From positions 1 to 36,871 of the forward strand of contig DASZYR010000338.1 of the NCBI GenBank assembly GCA_035545255.1: a stretch of 36,871 nucleotides of DNA. Reading direction: 5' to 3'. The notes below the pieces were generated by a model. That model saw nothing but the letters and a program-made list of their open reading frames with translations. It had not been told where the DNA came from and ran no database searches. The position numbers and the translations under genes are program-made. This document shows positions 22,286-30,854 of the stretch, in pieces. The stretch's first letter is position 1, and each line of letters starts with the position of its first letter. This DNA comes from Dokdonella_A sp035545255 (lineage in GTDB: Bacteria > Pseudomonadota > Gammaproteobacteria > Xanthomonadales > Rhodanobacteraceae).

Positions 22286-23317
22286 TCAGGCGCGGGCGGT
22301 CTGGTTGCGGCCCGCCGATTTGGCACGATAGAGCGCCGCGTCGGCCTGCGCGATCCATGCGTGCCGATCTTCCATCGCTCGCGTCGCCTGCGCGATGCCG
22401 ATGCTGAGCGTGCAGGAAAGGCCGGGGCTACGCTCGAACCGCGTCTCTGCGACGCGCTGCCGGATGCGCTCGGCGGCGACGAGCGTCGCGTGCGTTCCGG
22501 TGTGGGCGAGAACGACGCCGAATTCGTCGCCGCCGTAGCGGCCGGCGACGTCGACCTCGCGGATGCAGCTCTGGATCACCGACGCGATCGTGGCGATGAC
22601 CTCGTCGCCGGCGAGGTGGCCGTAACGGTCGTTGATCTCCTTGAAGCGGTCGATGTCGATCATCAGCAGCGCGACCGCCGCGCCGCCGCGCCGGAAACGC
22701 CGGAGCTCGCTGTCGACGACGGCTTCCCAGCTCGAGCGATTGAGCAGGCCCGTCGCGGCGTCGACGCGCATCTGCTTCGCCAGCGCGCGGTTGTGATGGC
22801 TGGCGCGACGCGCGAGCAGGAACGTCGCGGTGCTGATCGCGAGCGGATAACCGAGCAGGAACGGCAGCGTGAACAGGATCTCGTCGGTCGAGCTGCGAAG
22901 TTCGACCATGAAGCCGGTCGCCGCCGAAACGATCGCGCAGGCCAGCACCTGCAATGCGAACGCGCGCAGCAGGAGCCGCCATCCGCCGACGTTGATCTTG
23001 TCGATCGCGAGCATCACGACCAGCACCGCGGACGGAACCAGGTTGAATCGCATCAGCGCGACCCACACGCCGCCCATCGCCGAATCGATCAGGAGATTGT
23101 TGAATTCGGCGCGCTCGGGATCGGCGCTGTGGAGCGCGATCCGGCGCGCGAGATGCGGCCACAGGAAGCCGTTGACGACGAGCAGCGTCCAAGTCCATGG
23201 CTCGGTACCGTTCTCGTGCAGCACGCCGGCGACGACGAAGAAGCCGAGCCCGAGACCCAGCGCGCGCAGGCGGAAGATGCGCTCGACGAAACGCGATGGT
23301 CTGGATTCGGATTCCAT
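22286..23317 (-). CDS. MASE2-GGDEF membrane diguanylate cyclase
   Basis: 343-residue protein. The N-terminal MASE2 sensor holds four or five helices, with the typical RLRALGLGLGFFVVAG, WTWTLLVVNGFLWPHLAR, NLLIDSAMGGVWVALM and FNLVPSAVLVVML segments (about residues 15-170). The C-terminal GGDEF domain makes c-di-GMP from two GTP: DAATGLLNR opens it, GGDEF is intact at 262-266, and RxxD (253-256) lies exactly five residues before, so product inhibition at the I-site is expected. The ATG at 23317 fits where MASE2 proteins begin; ATGs up to 49 codons upstream are in frame but run through a strong stem-loop (23352-23404). A c-di-GMP effector, yajQ, lies 1.9 kb away. Confidence 0.92.
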   Translation of the reverse strand: MESESRPSRFVERIFRLRALGLGLGFFVVAGVLHENGTEPWTWTLLVVNGFLWPHLARRIALHSADPERAEFNNLLIDSAMGGVWVALMRFNLVPSAVLVVMLAIDKINVGGWRLLLRAFALQVLACAIVSAATGFMVELRSSTDEILFTLPFLLGYPLAISTATFLLARRASHHNRALAKQMRVDAATGLLNRSSWEAVVDSELRRFRRGGAAVALLMIDIDRFKEINDRYGHLAGDEVIATIASVIQSCIREVDVAGRYGGDEFGVVLAHTGTHATLVAAERIRQRVAETRFERSPGLSCTLSIGIAQATRAMEDRHAWIAQADAALYRAKSAGRNQTARA

Positions 23318-23351
23318 CAGGGGCGTATGGGAAAAAACGAGGGCGGGCCGG

Positions 23352-23404
23352 CTTGCTTGCATCGCGGGAACGATCCTCGTACGCGATATGCAGAAGCAAG
23401 CAAG
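23352..23404. promoter_or_regulatory. Long stem-loop upstream of the diguanylate cyclase gene
   Basis: CTTGCTTGC (23352-23360) pairs with GCAAGCAAG (23396-23404). Inside it ATCGCG (23361-23366) pairs with CGCGAT (23382-23387), and ACGA-TCC-TCGT (23370-23380) forms the tip. Nineteen base pairs stack with two bulges. It lies 35-87 bases before the proposed start of the cyclase and 199 bases before osmC, and could be a leader RNA structure or a protein site. Confidence 0.5.
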
Positions 23405-23513
23405 GCTCATGCCACGCAGCATGCGCAGGATTGCGATGCGGCCATTCGCGCCGTTGCGAGCCAATCCGTTCAGCTTGCGGAGGTCGAGCTTGCGAATCCG
23501 CGTCGCGACGCGC

Positions 23514-23543
23514 TTGAACCCCGCTCCGCGGACGCCCAGATAA
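23514..23543 (+). promoter_or_regulatory. Candidate promoter of osmC
   Basis: TTGAAC (23514-23519) and AGATAA (23538-23543) are 18 bases apart, about 60 bases before the osmC start. Moderate matches only. Confidence 0.3.
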
Positions 23544-23602
23544 ACGATTCAGCTCGACCCGATCACCACCACGACTGCGCAAGCGCGCGACAAGGAGAAA
23601 CC

Positions 23603-24028
23603 ATGAAGAAGTCCGGCTCGGCCGAATGGAAAGGAAGTCTCAGGGACGGCGGCGGTACGATCTCGACGGAAACCGGCGCGCTGAAGAACGCGCCCTACGG
23701 ATTCAAGGCGCGCTTCGAGAACGGTCCCGGAACGAATCCCGAAGAGCTGCTCGGAGCCGCGCACGCAGCCTGCTTCTCGATGGCGCTGTCGCTGATGCTC
23801 GGCAACCATCAGCTGACGCCCGATTACATCCGCACGAAGGCCGACGTCACGCTCGACAAGGTCGGCGACGGATTCGCGATCACCTCTTCGCACCTGACCG
23901 TCAACGCGAAGATTCCGGGCGCGGACGCCGCGACGTTCGAGCGCATCGCGAACGAAGCCAAGGCCGGTTGCCCGCTCTCGAAAGTGATGAACGCGGCGAT
24001 CACGATGGATGCGACGCTCGACGCCTGA
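23603..24028 (+). CDS. osmC: OsmC-type peroxiredoxin
   Basis: 141-residue protein matching the length of OsmC, which reduces organic hydroperoxides using a pair of thiols. The two catalytic cysteines are Cys57 in AAHAACFSMALS and Cys123 in AKAGCPLSKVM. The N-terminal SAEWKGSLRDGGGTISTETG strands and the NPEELLGAAHAACF helix are OsmC rather than Ohr in character. AAGGAG lies 6 bases before the ATG, one of the best ribosome sites in the window. It is divergent from the diguanylate cyclase and monocistronic. In other bacteria osmC is induced by osmotic stress and stationary phase; here only a modest promoter is visible. Confidence 0.93.
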   Translation: MKKSGSAEWKGSLRDGGGTISTETGALKNAPYGFKARFENGPGTNPEELLGAAHAACFSMALSLMLGNHQLTPDYIRTKADVTLDKVGDGFAITSSHLTVNAKIPGADAATFERIANEAKAGCPLSKVMNAAITMDATLDA

Positions 24029-24082
24029 GAGACGACGACATCGCCCACGCCGACGGCTTCCGGACCGGAGCCCGGCCGGCGC

Positions 24083-24110
24083 TTGAAGATCGAGCGAAAG
24101 AGGCTACGAT
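24083..24110 (+). promoter_or_regulatory. Candidate promoter of the lysine-rich small gene
   Basis: TTGAAG (24083-24088) and TACGAT (24105-24110) are separated by 16 bases, 57 bases before the start codon at 24168. Good matches at near-consensus spacing. Confidence 0.5.
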
Positions 24111-24167
24111 GGCCGCAGGCACCCAAGCAGGCGGCTCGATTCGCCGCGATCATCGACGGAGATTGGC

Positions 24168-24272
24168 ATGAAAGGCCTGAACCAGCAGAAGAACGACAAG
24201 AAGAAGCCGGCGAAATCGCTCAAGGAAAAGCGCGCGGAGAAGCAGCAGAAGAAGGCCGCGAAAGGCCGCTAG
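24168..24272 (+). CDS. 34-residue lysine-rich small protein
   Basis: Short gene with an ATG preceded by GGAG at 6 bases, its own promoter-like sequence, and a stop at 24270-24272. The product contains 12 Lys and 2 Arg among 34 residues, with Gln and Ala between them; it starts MKGLNQQKNDKKKPAKSLKE. Tiny basic proteins opening with MKG..NQQK are, to my memory, common hypothetical proteins in proteobacteria, often annotated without function. Nucleic-acid or ribosome association is suggested by composition only. The gene is followed by a palindromic repeat that separates it from a convergent gene. Confidence 0.65.
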   Translation: MKGLNQQKNDKKKPAKSLKEKRAEKQQKKAAKGR

Positions 24273-24309
24273 CAGAGCGCATCCCGCTGCTGGCCGCGAT
24301 GCGCTGCTC

Positions 24310-24331
24310 CCTCTCCCGATTGCGGGAGAGG
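24310..24331. repeat. Palindromic repeat hairpin (CTCTCCCG family)
   Basis: CCTCTCCCG and CGGGAGAGG pair perfectly over 9 bases with loop ATTG, between two convergent genes. It is the simple form of the repeat found at 924-1030 and probably acts as a bidirectional transcript end. Confidence 0.65.
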
Positions 24332-24344
24332 CTGCTTCGTCCTG

Positions 24345-25127
24345 CTAGCGCGATTCCGGCGAGGCGAACACCGCAAGCATCGCGGCGTAAGGCTTCACCA
24401 TGACGGCCGGAGCACCCGAATAACCGTCGGACGCCGTCCAGATTTGCGACAGCGTTCCGTCGAGATAAAGCGCGTCGCGGCAGCCGATCGTGTCGCGGAA
24501 CAGGCGCGCGAACGCATGGAACGTCACCGGCGTCTCGCTGACCGCGAAAGCGACGTGCCCGCCGGACGGTGCGCAGACGCCGCTGCGCCATTTGCGGCTT
24601 TCCGATGCCTCGACGAAGTTCGCGTTGACGGCGCCGTCGACGACGAGCATCGGTCCCGACTGCGTCGCGACGCGTGCCTCGATGCCGCGCTCGCGCCAGG
24701 CTGCCGTCGTCACGACGCCCGCGCGGCCGGCGCGATCGACATAGAACACGCCGTTCGGCTGGATGCCGAAGTTGCCGGAGCGCCCGCGAGCGGTGTTCAG
24801 CGGCCGCAGCACCCTGCCGTCGGCGATCGCGAGACCGAGCGGCCGGTTCTCGCGGTCGTAGATGCCGGCATTCGTCGCGAACAGCAGCATGCGGCCGTCC
24901 GTCTCCGCGGCCTGCCGCAGCGCATCGATGCTGCCGTAGGCACGGCCCTCGTCGTCGAGCCAGCGAAGCTCGAGCGTCTCGTGCGCAAGATCGAGCATGA
25001 CCACGCGATAGCGCACGCCGTCCGTCTCGACGAGACGCGATTCGAGCGCGCGCGCCGTGCTCGACGCGAGCATCGCGAGCGCAAGAATTGTCGCTCCGAG
25101 CCATGCCGGGAAAGTCGCCGTCCGCAT
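24345..25127 (-). CDS. Exported phosphodiester glycosidase-like (NAGPA/DUF2233) protein
   Basis: 260-residue protein with a signal peptide (hydrophobic ATILALAMLASS, cleavage near ARA-LE). An NAGPA-type domain follows, related to the 'uncovering enzyme' that removes GlcNAc from phosphodiesters. Recognisable stretches are LLFATNAGIYDRENRPLGLAI, SGNFGIQPNGVFYV, ATQSGPMLVVDGAVN and CRDALYLDGTLSQIW, in family order. Bacterial relatives are thought to act on cell-wall or exopolysaccharide phosphodiesters, so a periplasmic sugar substrate is likely but unknown. The ATG at 25127 has no Shine-Dalgarno; GACAAT (25134-25139) ends 6 bases upstream, so the mRNA may be leaderless. It is divergent from yajQ. 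Confidence 0.85.
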   Translation of the reverse strand: MRTATFPAWLGATILALAMLASSTARALESRLVETDGVRYRVVMLDLAHETLELRWLDDEGRAYGSIDALRQAAETDGRMLLFATNAGIYDRENRPLGLAIADGRVLRPLNTARGRSGNFGIQPNGVFYVDRAGRAGVVTTAAWRERGIEARVATQSGPMLVVDGAVNANFVEASESRKWRSGVCAPSGGHVAFAVSETPVTFHAFARLFRDTIGCRDALYLDGTLSQIWTASDGYSGAPAVMVKPYAAMLAVFASPESR

Positions 25128-25133
25128 TGCGCG

Positions 25134-25139
25134 ATTGTC
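25134..25139 (-). promoter_or_regulatory. Candidate -10 of the NAGPA-like gene (leaderless)
   Basis: GACAAT on the minus strand lies 6 bases before the start codon, which would start transcription at the ATG itself. No -35 seen. Confidence 0.3.
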
Positions 25140-25197
25140 GCCTGCGAGGCCGCCGGCGTCGATGGCATGCAGCAGCGCGAGCGTCGCGGCGCAAGGC

Positions 25198-25203
25198 TAC
25201 AAT
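25198..25203 (+). promoter_or_regulatory. Candidate -10 of yajQ
   Basis: TACAAT differs from consensus at one base and lies 25 bases before the yajQ ATG, leaving room for a short leader with the GGAG ribosome site. The -35 region is GC-rich and unrecognisable. Confidence 0.4.
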
Positions 25204-25228
25204 GAAGCCATTCCGTGGAGACCGCGCA

Positions 25229-25711
25229 ATGCCCTCCTTCGACGTCGTATCGGAAGTCGACAAGCACGAGCTGACCAACGCAGTGGACCAGGCAAGCCGC
25301 GAGCTGACGAACCGCTTCGATTTCAAGGGCGTCGACGCCAAGTTCGAGCTCGACGGTTTCGTCATCGCGCTCTCGGCACCGAGCGACTTCCAGCTGAAGC
25401 AGATGATCGAGATCCTGCGCCAGCGCCTGACCGCGCGGAAGATCGACGTGCGCGCGCTCGATGTCGGCGAGCCCGAGATCAATGTCGCTTCCGCGCGGCA
25501 GAGCGTCACGGTAAGGCAAGGCATCGAGCAGCCGGTCGCGAAGAAGATCATCGCCGCGATCAAGGCCGCGAAGCTCAAGGTCGACACGCAGATCAACGGC
25601 GAGAAGCTGCGCATCAGCGGAAAGAAGAAGGACGATCTGCAACTCGCGATCGCGCTCTTGCGCAAGAGCGAGGTCGAGGTGCCGCTCCAGTTCGACAATT
25701 TCCGCGATTGA
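25229..25711 (+). CDS. yajQ: YajQ-family cyclic-di-GMP-binding protein
   Basis: 160-residue protein of the YajQ (DUF520) family, with two ferredoxin-like halves: it begins PSFDVVSEVDKHELTNAVDQASRE, then FDFKGVDAKFELD, and the second half holds KKIIAAIKAAKLKVDTQINGEKLRISGKKKDDLQ. In Xanthomonas and Pseudomonas, YajQ homologues bind c-di-GMP and modulate transcription factors; earlier work also linked YajQ to tRNA and GTP binding. The ATG at 25229 is preceded by GGAG at 8 bases and yields the canonical length. A diguanylate cyclase gene lies 1.9 kb upstream. A CGCGC-TTCG-GCGCG hairpin (25725-25738) follows the stop. Confidence 0.95.
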   Translation: MPSFDVVSEVDKHELTNAVDQASRELTNRFDFKGVDAKFELDGFVIALSAPSDFQLKQMIEILRQRLTARKIDVRALDVGEPEINVASARQSVTVRQGIEQPVAKKIIAAIKAAKLKVDTQINGEKLRISGKKKDDLQLAIALLRKSEVEVPLQFDNFRD

Positions 25712-25724
25712 GCGAACGGAACGT

Positions 25725-25738
25725 CGCGCTTCGGCGCG
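25725..25738 (+). terminator. UUCG-tetraloop hairpin after yajQ
   Basis: CGCGC-TTCG-GCGCG begins 14 bases after the yajQ stop. The tetraloop makes it very stable, but no T-tract follows, so it may be an mRNA-end structure rather than a terminator. Confidence 0.35.
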
Positions 25739-25840
25739 CTCGAAGCGGGCATTTCATCCGCGGGCAAGCGTGTCGGCGAGCGGCTTCCGGCCGGCGTTTG
25801 AAACGCATCGGCCGCATCGGGGCGGGCACGGACTTCCTGA

Positions 25841-25846
25841 TACGCT
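25841..25846 (+). promoter_or_regulatory. Extended -10 of the GNAT gene (near-leaderless)
   Basis: TACGCT is preceded by TGA, an extended -10 arrangement, and ends 10 bases before the ATG at 25857. The transcript would have a leader of about 4 bases. Confidence 0.35.
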
Positions 25847-25856
25847 CGGCGCCATC

Positions 25857-26552
25857 ATGATGCCGCACCCGCTCGACAATCCGGTCTGGGCGTCGCTGAC
25901 GAGCCATCACGCCGGGCTCGCCCGATCGAGCGGATGCGCGAAACGCTACCCGTCCGACGTCGCGCCTTTCGTCGGCATCGCGTCGGGCCCGGGCGACGAC
26001 GGGACGCTCGCCGACGTCCGGAGTCTCGTCGATCCCGGCAAGCTCGTCTGCTTCGTCGGCGCCGTGCCGAGGCTCGGTCCGGACTGGCGCATCGAGCACT
26101 TCGCGCCGATCGCGCAAATGGTTCGCGACGATCCGCTCGACGTATTCGATGGACCGCAGGCGATCGAGCTCGCGAGCGACGACCGGATCGCCGACATGCT
26201 CGCGCTGACGGCGCTGGTCTATCCGCACTATTTCCGGCCGCGCACGGTCGCGATGGGACGCTACTTCGGCATCTACGATGGCAACCGCCTCGCCGCGATG
26301 GCCGGCGAGCGCATGCATTGCGAAGGCCATCGCGAGATCAGCGCCGTGTGCACGCACCCCGACTTCCTCGGCCGCGGCCACGCACGGCGGCTGATCGCGC
26401 TGCTGACGAATCGCATCCTCGGCGCGGGCGAACAGCCGTTCCTGCATTTCAGCCACGAGAACACGCGCGCGAAGGCGCTCTACGAGCGGCTCGGTTTCGC
26501 GTTTCGCCGCGACATTCCGCTGCTCGTCGCGATGCGGCCTGCCGAAGGCTGA
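25857..26552 (+). CDS. GNAT-family N-acetyltransferase (FR47-like)
   Basis: 231-residue protein. The C-terminal half is a GNAT domain: YFGIYDGNRLAAMAGERM (strands 2-4), REISAVCTHPDFLGRGHARRLIALL with the acetyl-CoA loop FLGRGHAR, and HENTRAKALYERLGFAFRRDI, the standard closing helix and strand. The N-terminal 100 residues form a divergent, probably second GNAT-like half. The protein starts at a doublet ATGATG without a ribosome site. It is most like FR47-type acetyltransferases, whose acceptors are small molecules or amino groups; nothing here identifies the substrate. It faces yheS with only 10 bases between the stop codons. Confidence 0.85.
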   Translation: MMPHPLDNPVWASLTSHHAGLARSSGCAKRYPSDVAPFVGIASGPGDDGTLADVRSLVDPGKLVCFVGAVPRLGPDWRIEHFAPIAQMVRDDPLDVFDGPQAIELASDDRIADMLALTALVYPHYFRPRTVAMGRYFGIYDGNRLAAMAGERMHCEGHREISAVCTHPDFLGRGHARRLIALLTNRILGAGEQPFLHFSHENTRAKALYERLGFAFRRDIPLLVAMRPAEG

Positions 26553-26562
26553 CGCCTGCCGC

Positions 26563-28344
<1,782 letters not shown>

Positions 28345-28521
28345 GAATGGACGGGGATTTGCGAGGGCCGGCGATTGTAGCGGACGCGAATCGCCCCGGC
28401 GCGGCGGCTTTTCGCGAGGCCGTACCATTATCGCGCGTCCTTGCACGCAATGAAATCCGAGACGCGGCGGCAGGTTCGCGGCAGAATCCGCGTCCCGACT
28501 CCGCGCTTCGAGGCATCCGCC

Positions 28522-29880
28522 ATGCAGGACATGACCCAGGGATCGATCGCGCGGCATCTGGTGCGCATGTCCGCACCGATCGCGATCGGCATGCTGTTCC
28601 AGACGATGTACGTGCTCGTCGACCTCTACTTCGTCGCCCAGCTCGGCGATGCCGCGATCGCCGGCGTCAGCACGGCGGCGAATCTCCAGTTCATCATCAT
28701 GGCGGCGACGCAGGTGCTCGGCGTCGGCACGATGGCGCTGATCGCGCAGGCGGCCGGCCGCAAGGATCAGGCGGACGCGAATCTCGTGTTCAACCAGAGC
28801 CTCGTGCTCGCGATGATCGCGATCGCCGTGACGCTGGTCGGAGGCTATGCGGTCGTCGGCCCGTACATGAGGAGCCTCGGCGCGGATGCCGCGACGGCGA
28901 CCGCCGGCACGGAATACCTTCGCTGGTTCCTGCCGGGACTCGCGCTGCAATTCGCGCTGATCGCGATGGGATCGGCGCTGCGCGGCACCGGCATCAACAA
29001 GCCCTCGCTGATCGTGCAGATGCTGACGGTCGTCCTGAACGCGCTGCTGGCGCCGGTGCTGATCGCGGGCTGGATCACCGGCAAGCCGCTCGGCATCGCC
29101 GGCGCCGGTCTTGCGACCTCGCTGTCGGTCGCGTTCGGCGTCGTGCTGATGTGGCTCTATTTCCACAAGCTCGAGAAATACGTCGGCATCGACCGGAGCC
29201 TGCTCGGCGCGCGCGTCGACGTCTGGAAGCGCATCCTGCGCATCGGGCTTCCGCCCGGCGGCGAGTTCGCGCTGATGTTCTGCTACCTCGCGATCATCTA
29301 CTGGATCATCCGCCACTTCGGCGCCGAGGCGCAGGCCGGGTTCGGCGTCGGCTCGCGCGTCATGCAGGCGATCTTCCTGCCGGCGATGGCGGTCGCGTTC
29401 GCGACGGCGCCGATCGCGGGACAGAACGTCGGCGGCGGACGTCACGATCGCGTGCGCGACACGTTCCGCGCGTCCGCGATCGTCGGCAGCACGATGATGC
29501 TGGCGCTGACGCTCGTCTGCCAGATCAAGCCCGAGTGGTTCGTGCACTTCTTCACGAAGGATCAGGCCGTGCTTGCGGTCGCCGCGACGTTCCTGCACAT
29601 CATCTCGTGGAATTTCGTCGCGCAGGGGTTGATCTTCACGTGCTCGGGCATGTTCCAGGCGCTCGGCAACACGCTGCCCGGGCTTGCGAGCAGCGCGACG
29701 CGGCTCGTCACGTTCGCGATTCCGGCGCTCTGGCTCTCGACGCGTCCCGGCTTCGAGCTCCGGCATCTCTGGTATCTCTCGGTCGCGACCGTGACGCTGC
29801 AGGCGCTGACGAGCCTCTGGCTCCTGCGCGGGCAGTTCCGGCGCCGGCTCGGCGTGAAGCCTGCTGCGGCAGTTGCATGA
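28522..29880 (+). CDS. MATE-family multidrug/flavin efflux transporter
   Basis: 452-residue inner-membrane antiporter with twelve predicted helices. It opens with GSIARHLVRMSAPIAIGMLFQTMYVLVDLYFVAQLGDAAIAGVSTA, the MATE N-terminal motif, and the second half begins KRILRIGLPPGGEFALMF with GSRVMQAIFLPAMAVAFATAPIAGQNVGGGR, the matching internal repeat. MATE pumps export cationic drugs or metabolites using Na+ or H+ gradients. The ATG at 28522 has GAGG 8 bases upstream; an in-frame ATG at 28450 would add 24 residues and cannot be excluded. A -10-like TACCAT is at 28423-28428. It is divergent from yheS and followed by a pair of palindromic repeats. Confidence 0.9.
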   Translation: MQDMTQGSIARHLVRMSAPIAIGMLFQTMYVLVDLYFVAQLGDAAIAGVSTAANLQFIIMAATQVLGVGTMALIAQAAGRKDQADANLVFNQSLVLAMIAIAVTLVGGYAVVGPYMRSLGADAATATAGTEYLRWFLPGLALQFALIAMGSALRGTGINKPSLIVQMLTVVLNALLAPVLIAGWITGKPLGIAGAGLATSLSVAFGVVLMWLYFHKLEKYVGIDRSLLGARVDVWKRILRIGLPPGGEFALMFCYLAIIYWIIRHFGAEAQAGFGVGSRVMQAIFLPAMAVAFATAPIAGQNVGGGRHDRVRDTFRASAIVGSTMMLALTLVCQIKPEWFVHFFTKDQAVLAVAATFLHIISWNFVAQGLIFTCSGMFQALGNTLPGLASSATRLVTFAIPALWLSTRPGFELRHLWYLSVATVTLQALTSLWLLRGQFRRRLGVKPAAAVA

Positions 29881-29915
29881 TGAGACCACTCAGCAGCTGA
29901 CGATCCGCCGCCCTC

Positions 29916-30004
29916 GCAGGAGCGGCGTCAGCCGCGCTCCTGTAGGAGCGGCTTCAGCCGCGATCTTTCGTCAGGGAAAAGCTCGCGGCTGAAGCCGCTC
30001 CTAC
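29916..30004. repeat. REP-like inverted pair (GGAGCGGCTTCAGCCGC family)
   Basis: A 22-base arm at 29942-29963, starting GTAGGAGCGGCTTCAGCC, is repeated as its exact reverse complement at 29983-30004 across a 19-base loop. A third, imperfect copy lies at 29916-29941. Such units are scattered in hundreds of copies in many Lysobacterales and Pseudomonas genomes and are thought to be mobilised by RAYT transposases; none is encoded here. Confidence 0.85.
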
Positions 30005-30044
30005 AATGTCGTCTGGCACGCTGCTGCGATCGAGGACATTCACC

Positions 30045-30794
30045 ATGGGCAACGAACTTAGTAACCGCACCGCGCTCGTCACCGGCGCCTCGTCCGGCAT
30101 CGGCGAGGCGACCGCGCTGATGCTGGCCGAAGCCGGCGCGCGCGTCGCGATCGCGGCGCGGCGGCGCGAGCGTCTCGAAGACGTCGCCGCTCGGATTCGC
30201 GGGCGCGGCGGCGAGGCGCACGTCATCGAGGCCGATTTCGGCGTCGAAGCCGAGGCGCAGCGCGCGGTGCGCGAGGCCGAGCAGGCATTCGGCCGCCTGG
30301 ACATCCTCGTCAACAACGCCGGCGTCATGTATCTCGAACCCGTCGCCGAGGCCGATCTCGCGCGCTGGCGGCGCATGTTCGAGATCAACGTGCTCGGCCT
30401 CATCGCCGCGACGCAGGCCGCGCTGCCCGGCATGCGCGCGCGCAAGGACGGGCACATCGTCAACATCGCATCGACGGCCGGCCGCATCGCCTCGCCGATG
30501 GGCGCGGCGTATTCGGGCACGAAGTTCGGCGTCGTGGCGTTCACCGAAGCATTGCGAAAGGAGATCTTCGCCGATCGCGTGCGCGTGACCGTGATCGAGC
30601 CCGGCCTCGTCGCGACCGAGCTTCGCGACCACATCGGCCACGCCGCGACGCAGAAATCGATCAACGACTGGGCGGCTTCGGTGCGCCAGCTTCAGCCGGA
30701 CGACGTCGCGCGCGCGATCCTGTTCTGCGTGTCGCAGCCCGCGCACGTCGCCATCAACGAAGTGCTGATGCGGCCGACCGACCAGGAGCGCTGA
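30045..30794 (+). CDS. Short-chain dehydrogenase/reductase (YdfG-like)
   Basis: 249-residue classical SDR. The NAD(P)-binding loop is TGASSGIGEAT; ARRRERLE after the second strand, with its arginines, points to NADPH preference. NNAGVM follows, then the catalytic Ser in NIASTAGRIASP and YSGTK (YxxxK). The substrate loop carries VIEPGLVATELRDH. The nearest family is the YdfG/YMR226c group, NADP-dependent dehydrogenases of 3-hydroxy acids and serine-like compounds, but the exact substrate cannot be read. The ATG at 30045 was chosen for the GAGG 9 bases upstream; an earlier ATG at 30006 abuts the palindromic repeat and lacks a ribosome site. Stands alone, 60 bases from the next gene. Confidence 0.9.
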   Translation: MGNELSNRTALVTGASSGIGEATALMLAEAGARVAIAARRRERLEDVAARIRGRGGEAHVIEADFGVEAEAQRAVREAEQAFGRLDILVNNAGVMYLEPVAEADLARWRRMFEINVLGLIAATQAALPGMRARKDGHIVNIASTAGRIASPMGAAYSGTKFGVVAFTEALRKEIFADRVRVTVIEPGLVATELRDHIGHAATQKSINDWAASVRQLQPDDVARAILFCVSQPAHVAINEVLMRPTDQER

Positions 30795-30854
30795 CCGTCG
30801 CTCCGCGCGGCGCGTTCGACGTAGAATCGCGCGGATTCCGCGTGGAGATGCGCC

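Noticed and set aside
22286..23464. c-di-GMP riboswitch in the cyclase leader
   Set aside because: The stem-loop at 23352-23404 lacks the conserved internal loop and tetraloop-receptor features of GEMM-I or the pseudoknot of GEMM-II as I know them.
22112..23602. Long N-terminal extension of the OsmC frame
   Set aside because: Antisense of the diguanylate cyclase; AAGGAG precedes the ATG at 23603, which gives the exact family length.
28345..29889. Upstream extension of the yheS frame to 1108 residues
   Set aside because: The extra 515 residues are Arg/Asp/His-rich antisense of the MATE gene; YheS homologues begin at the ATG at 28344.
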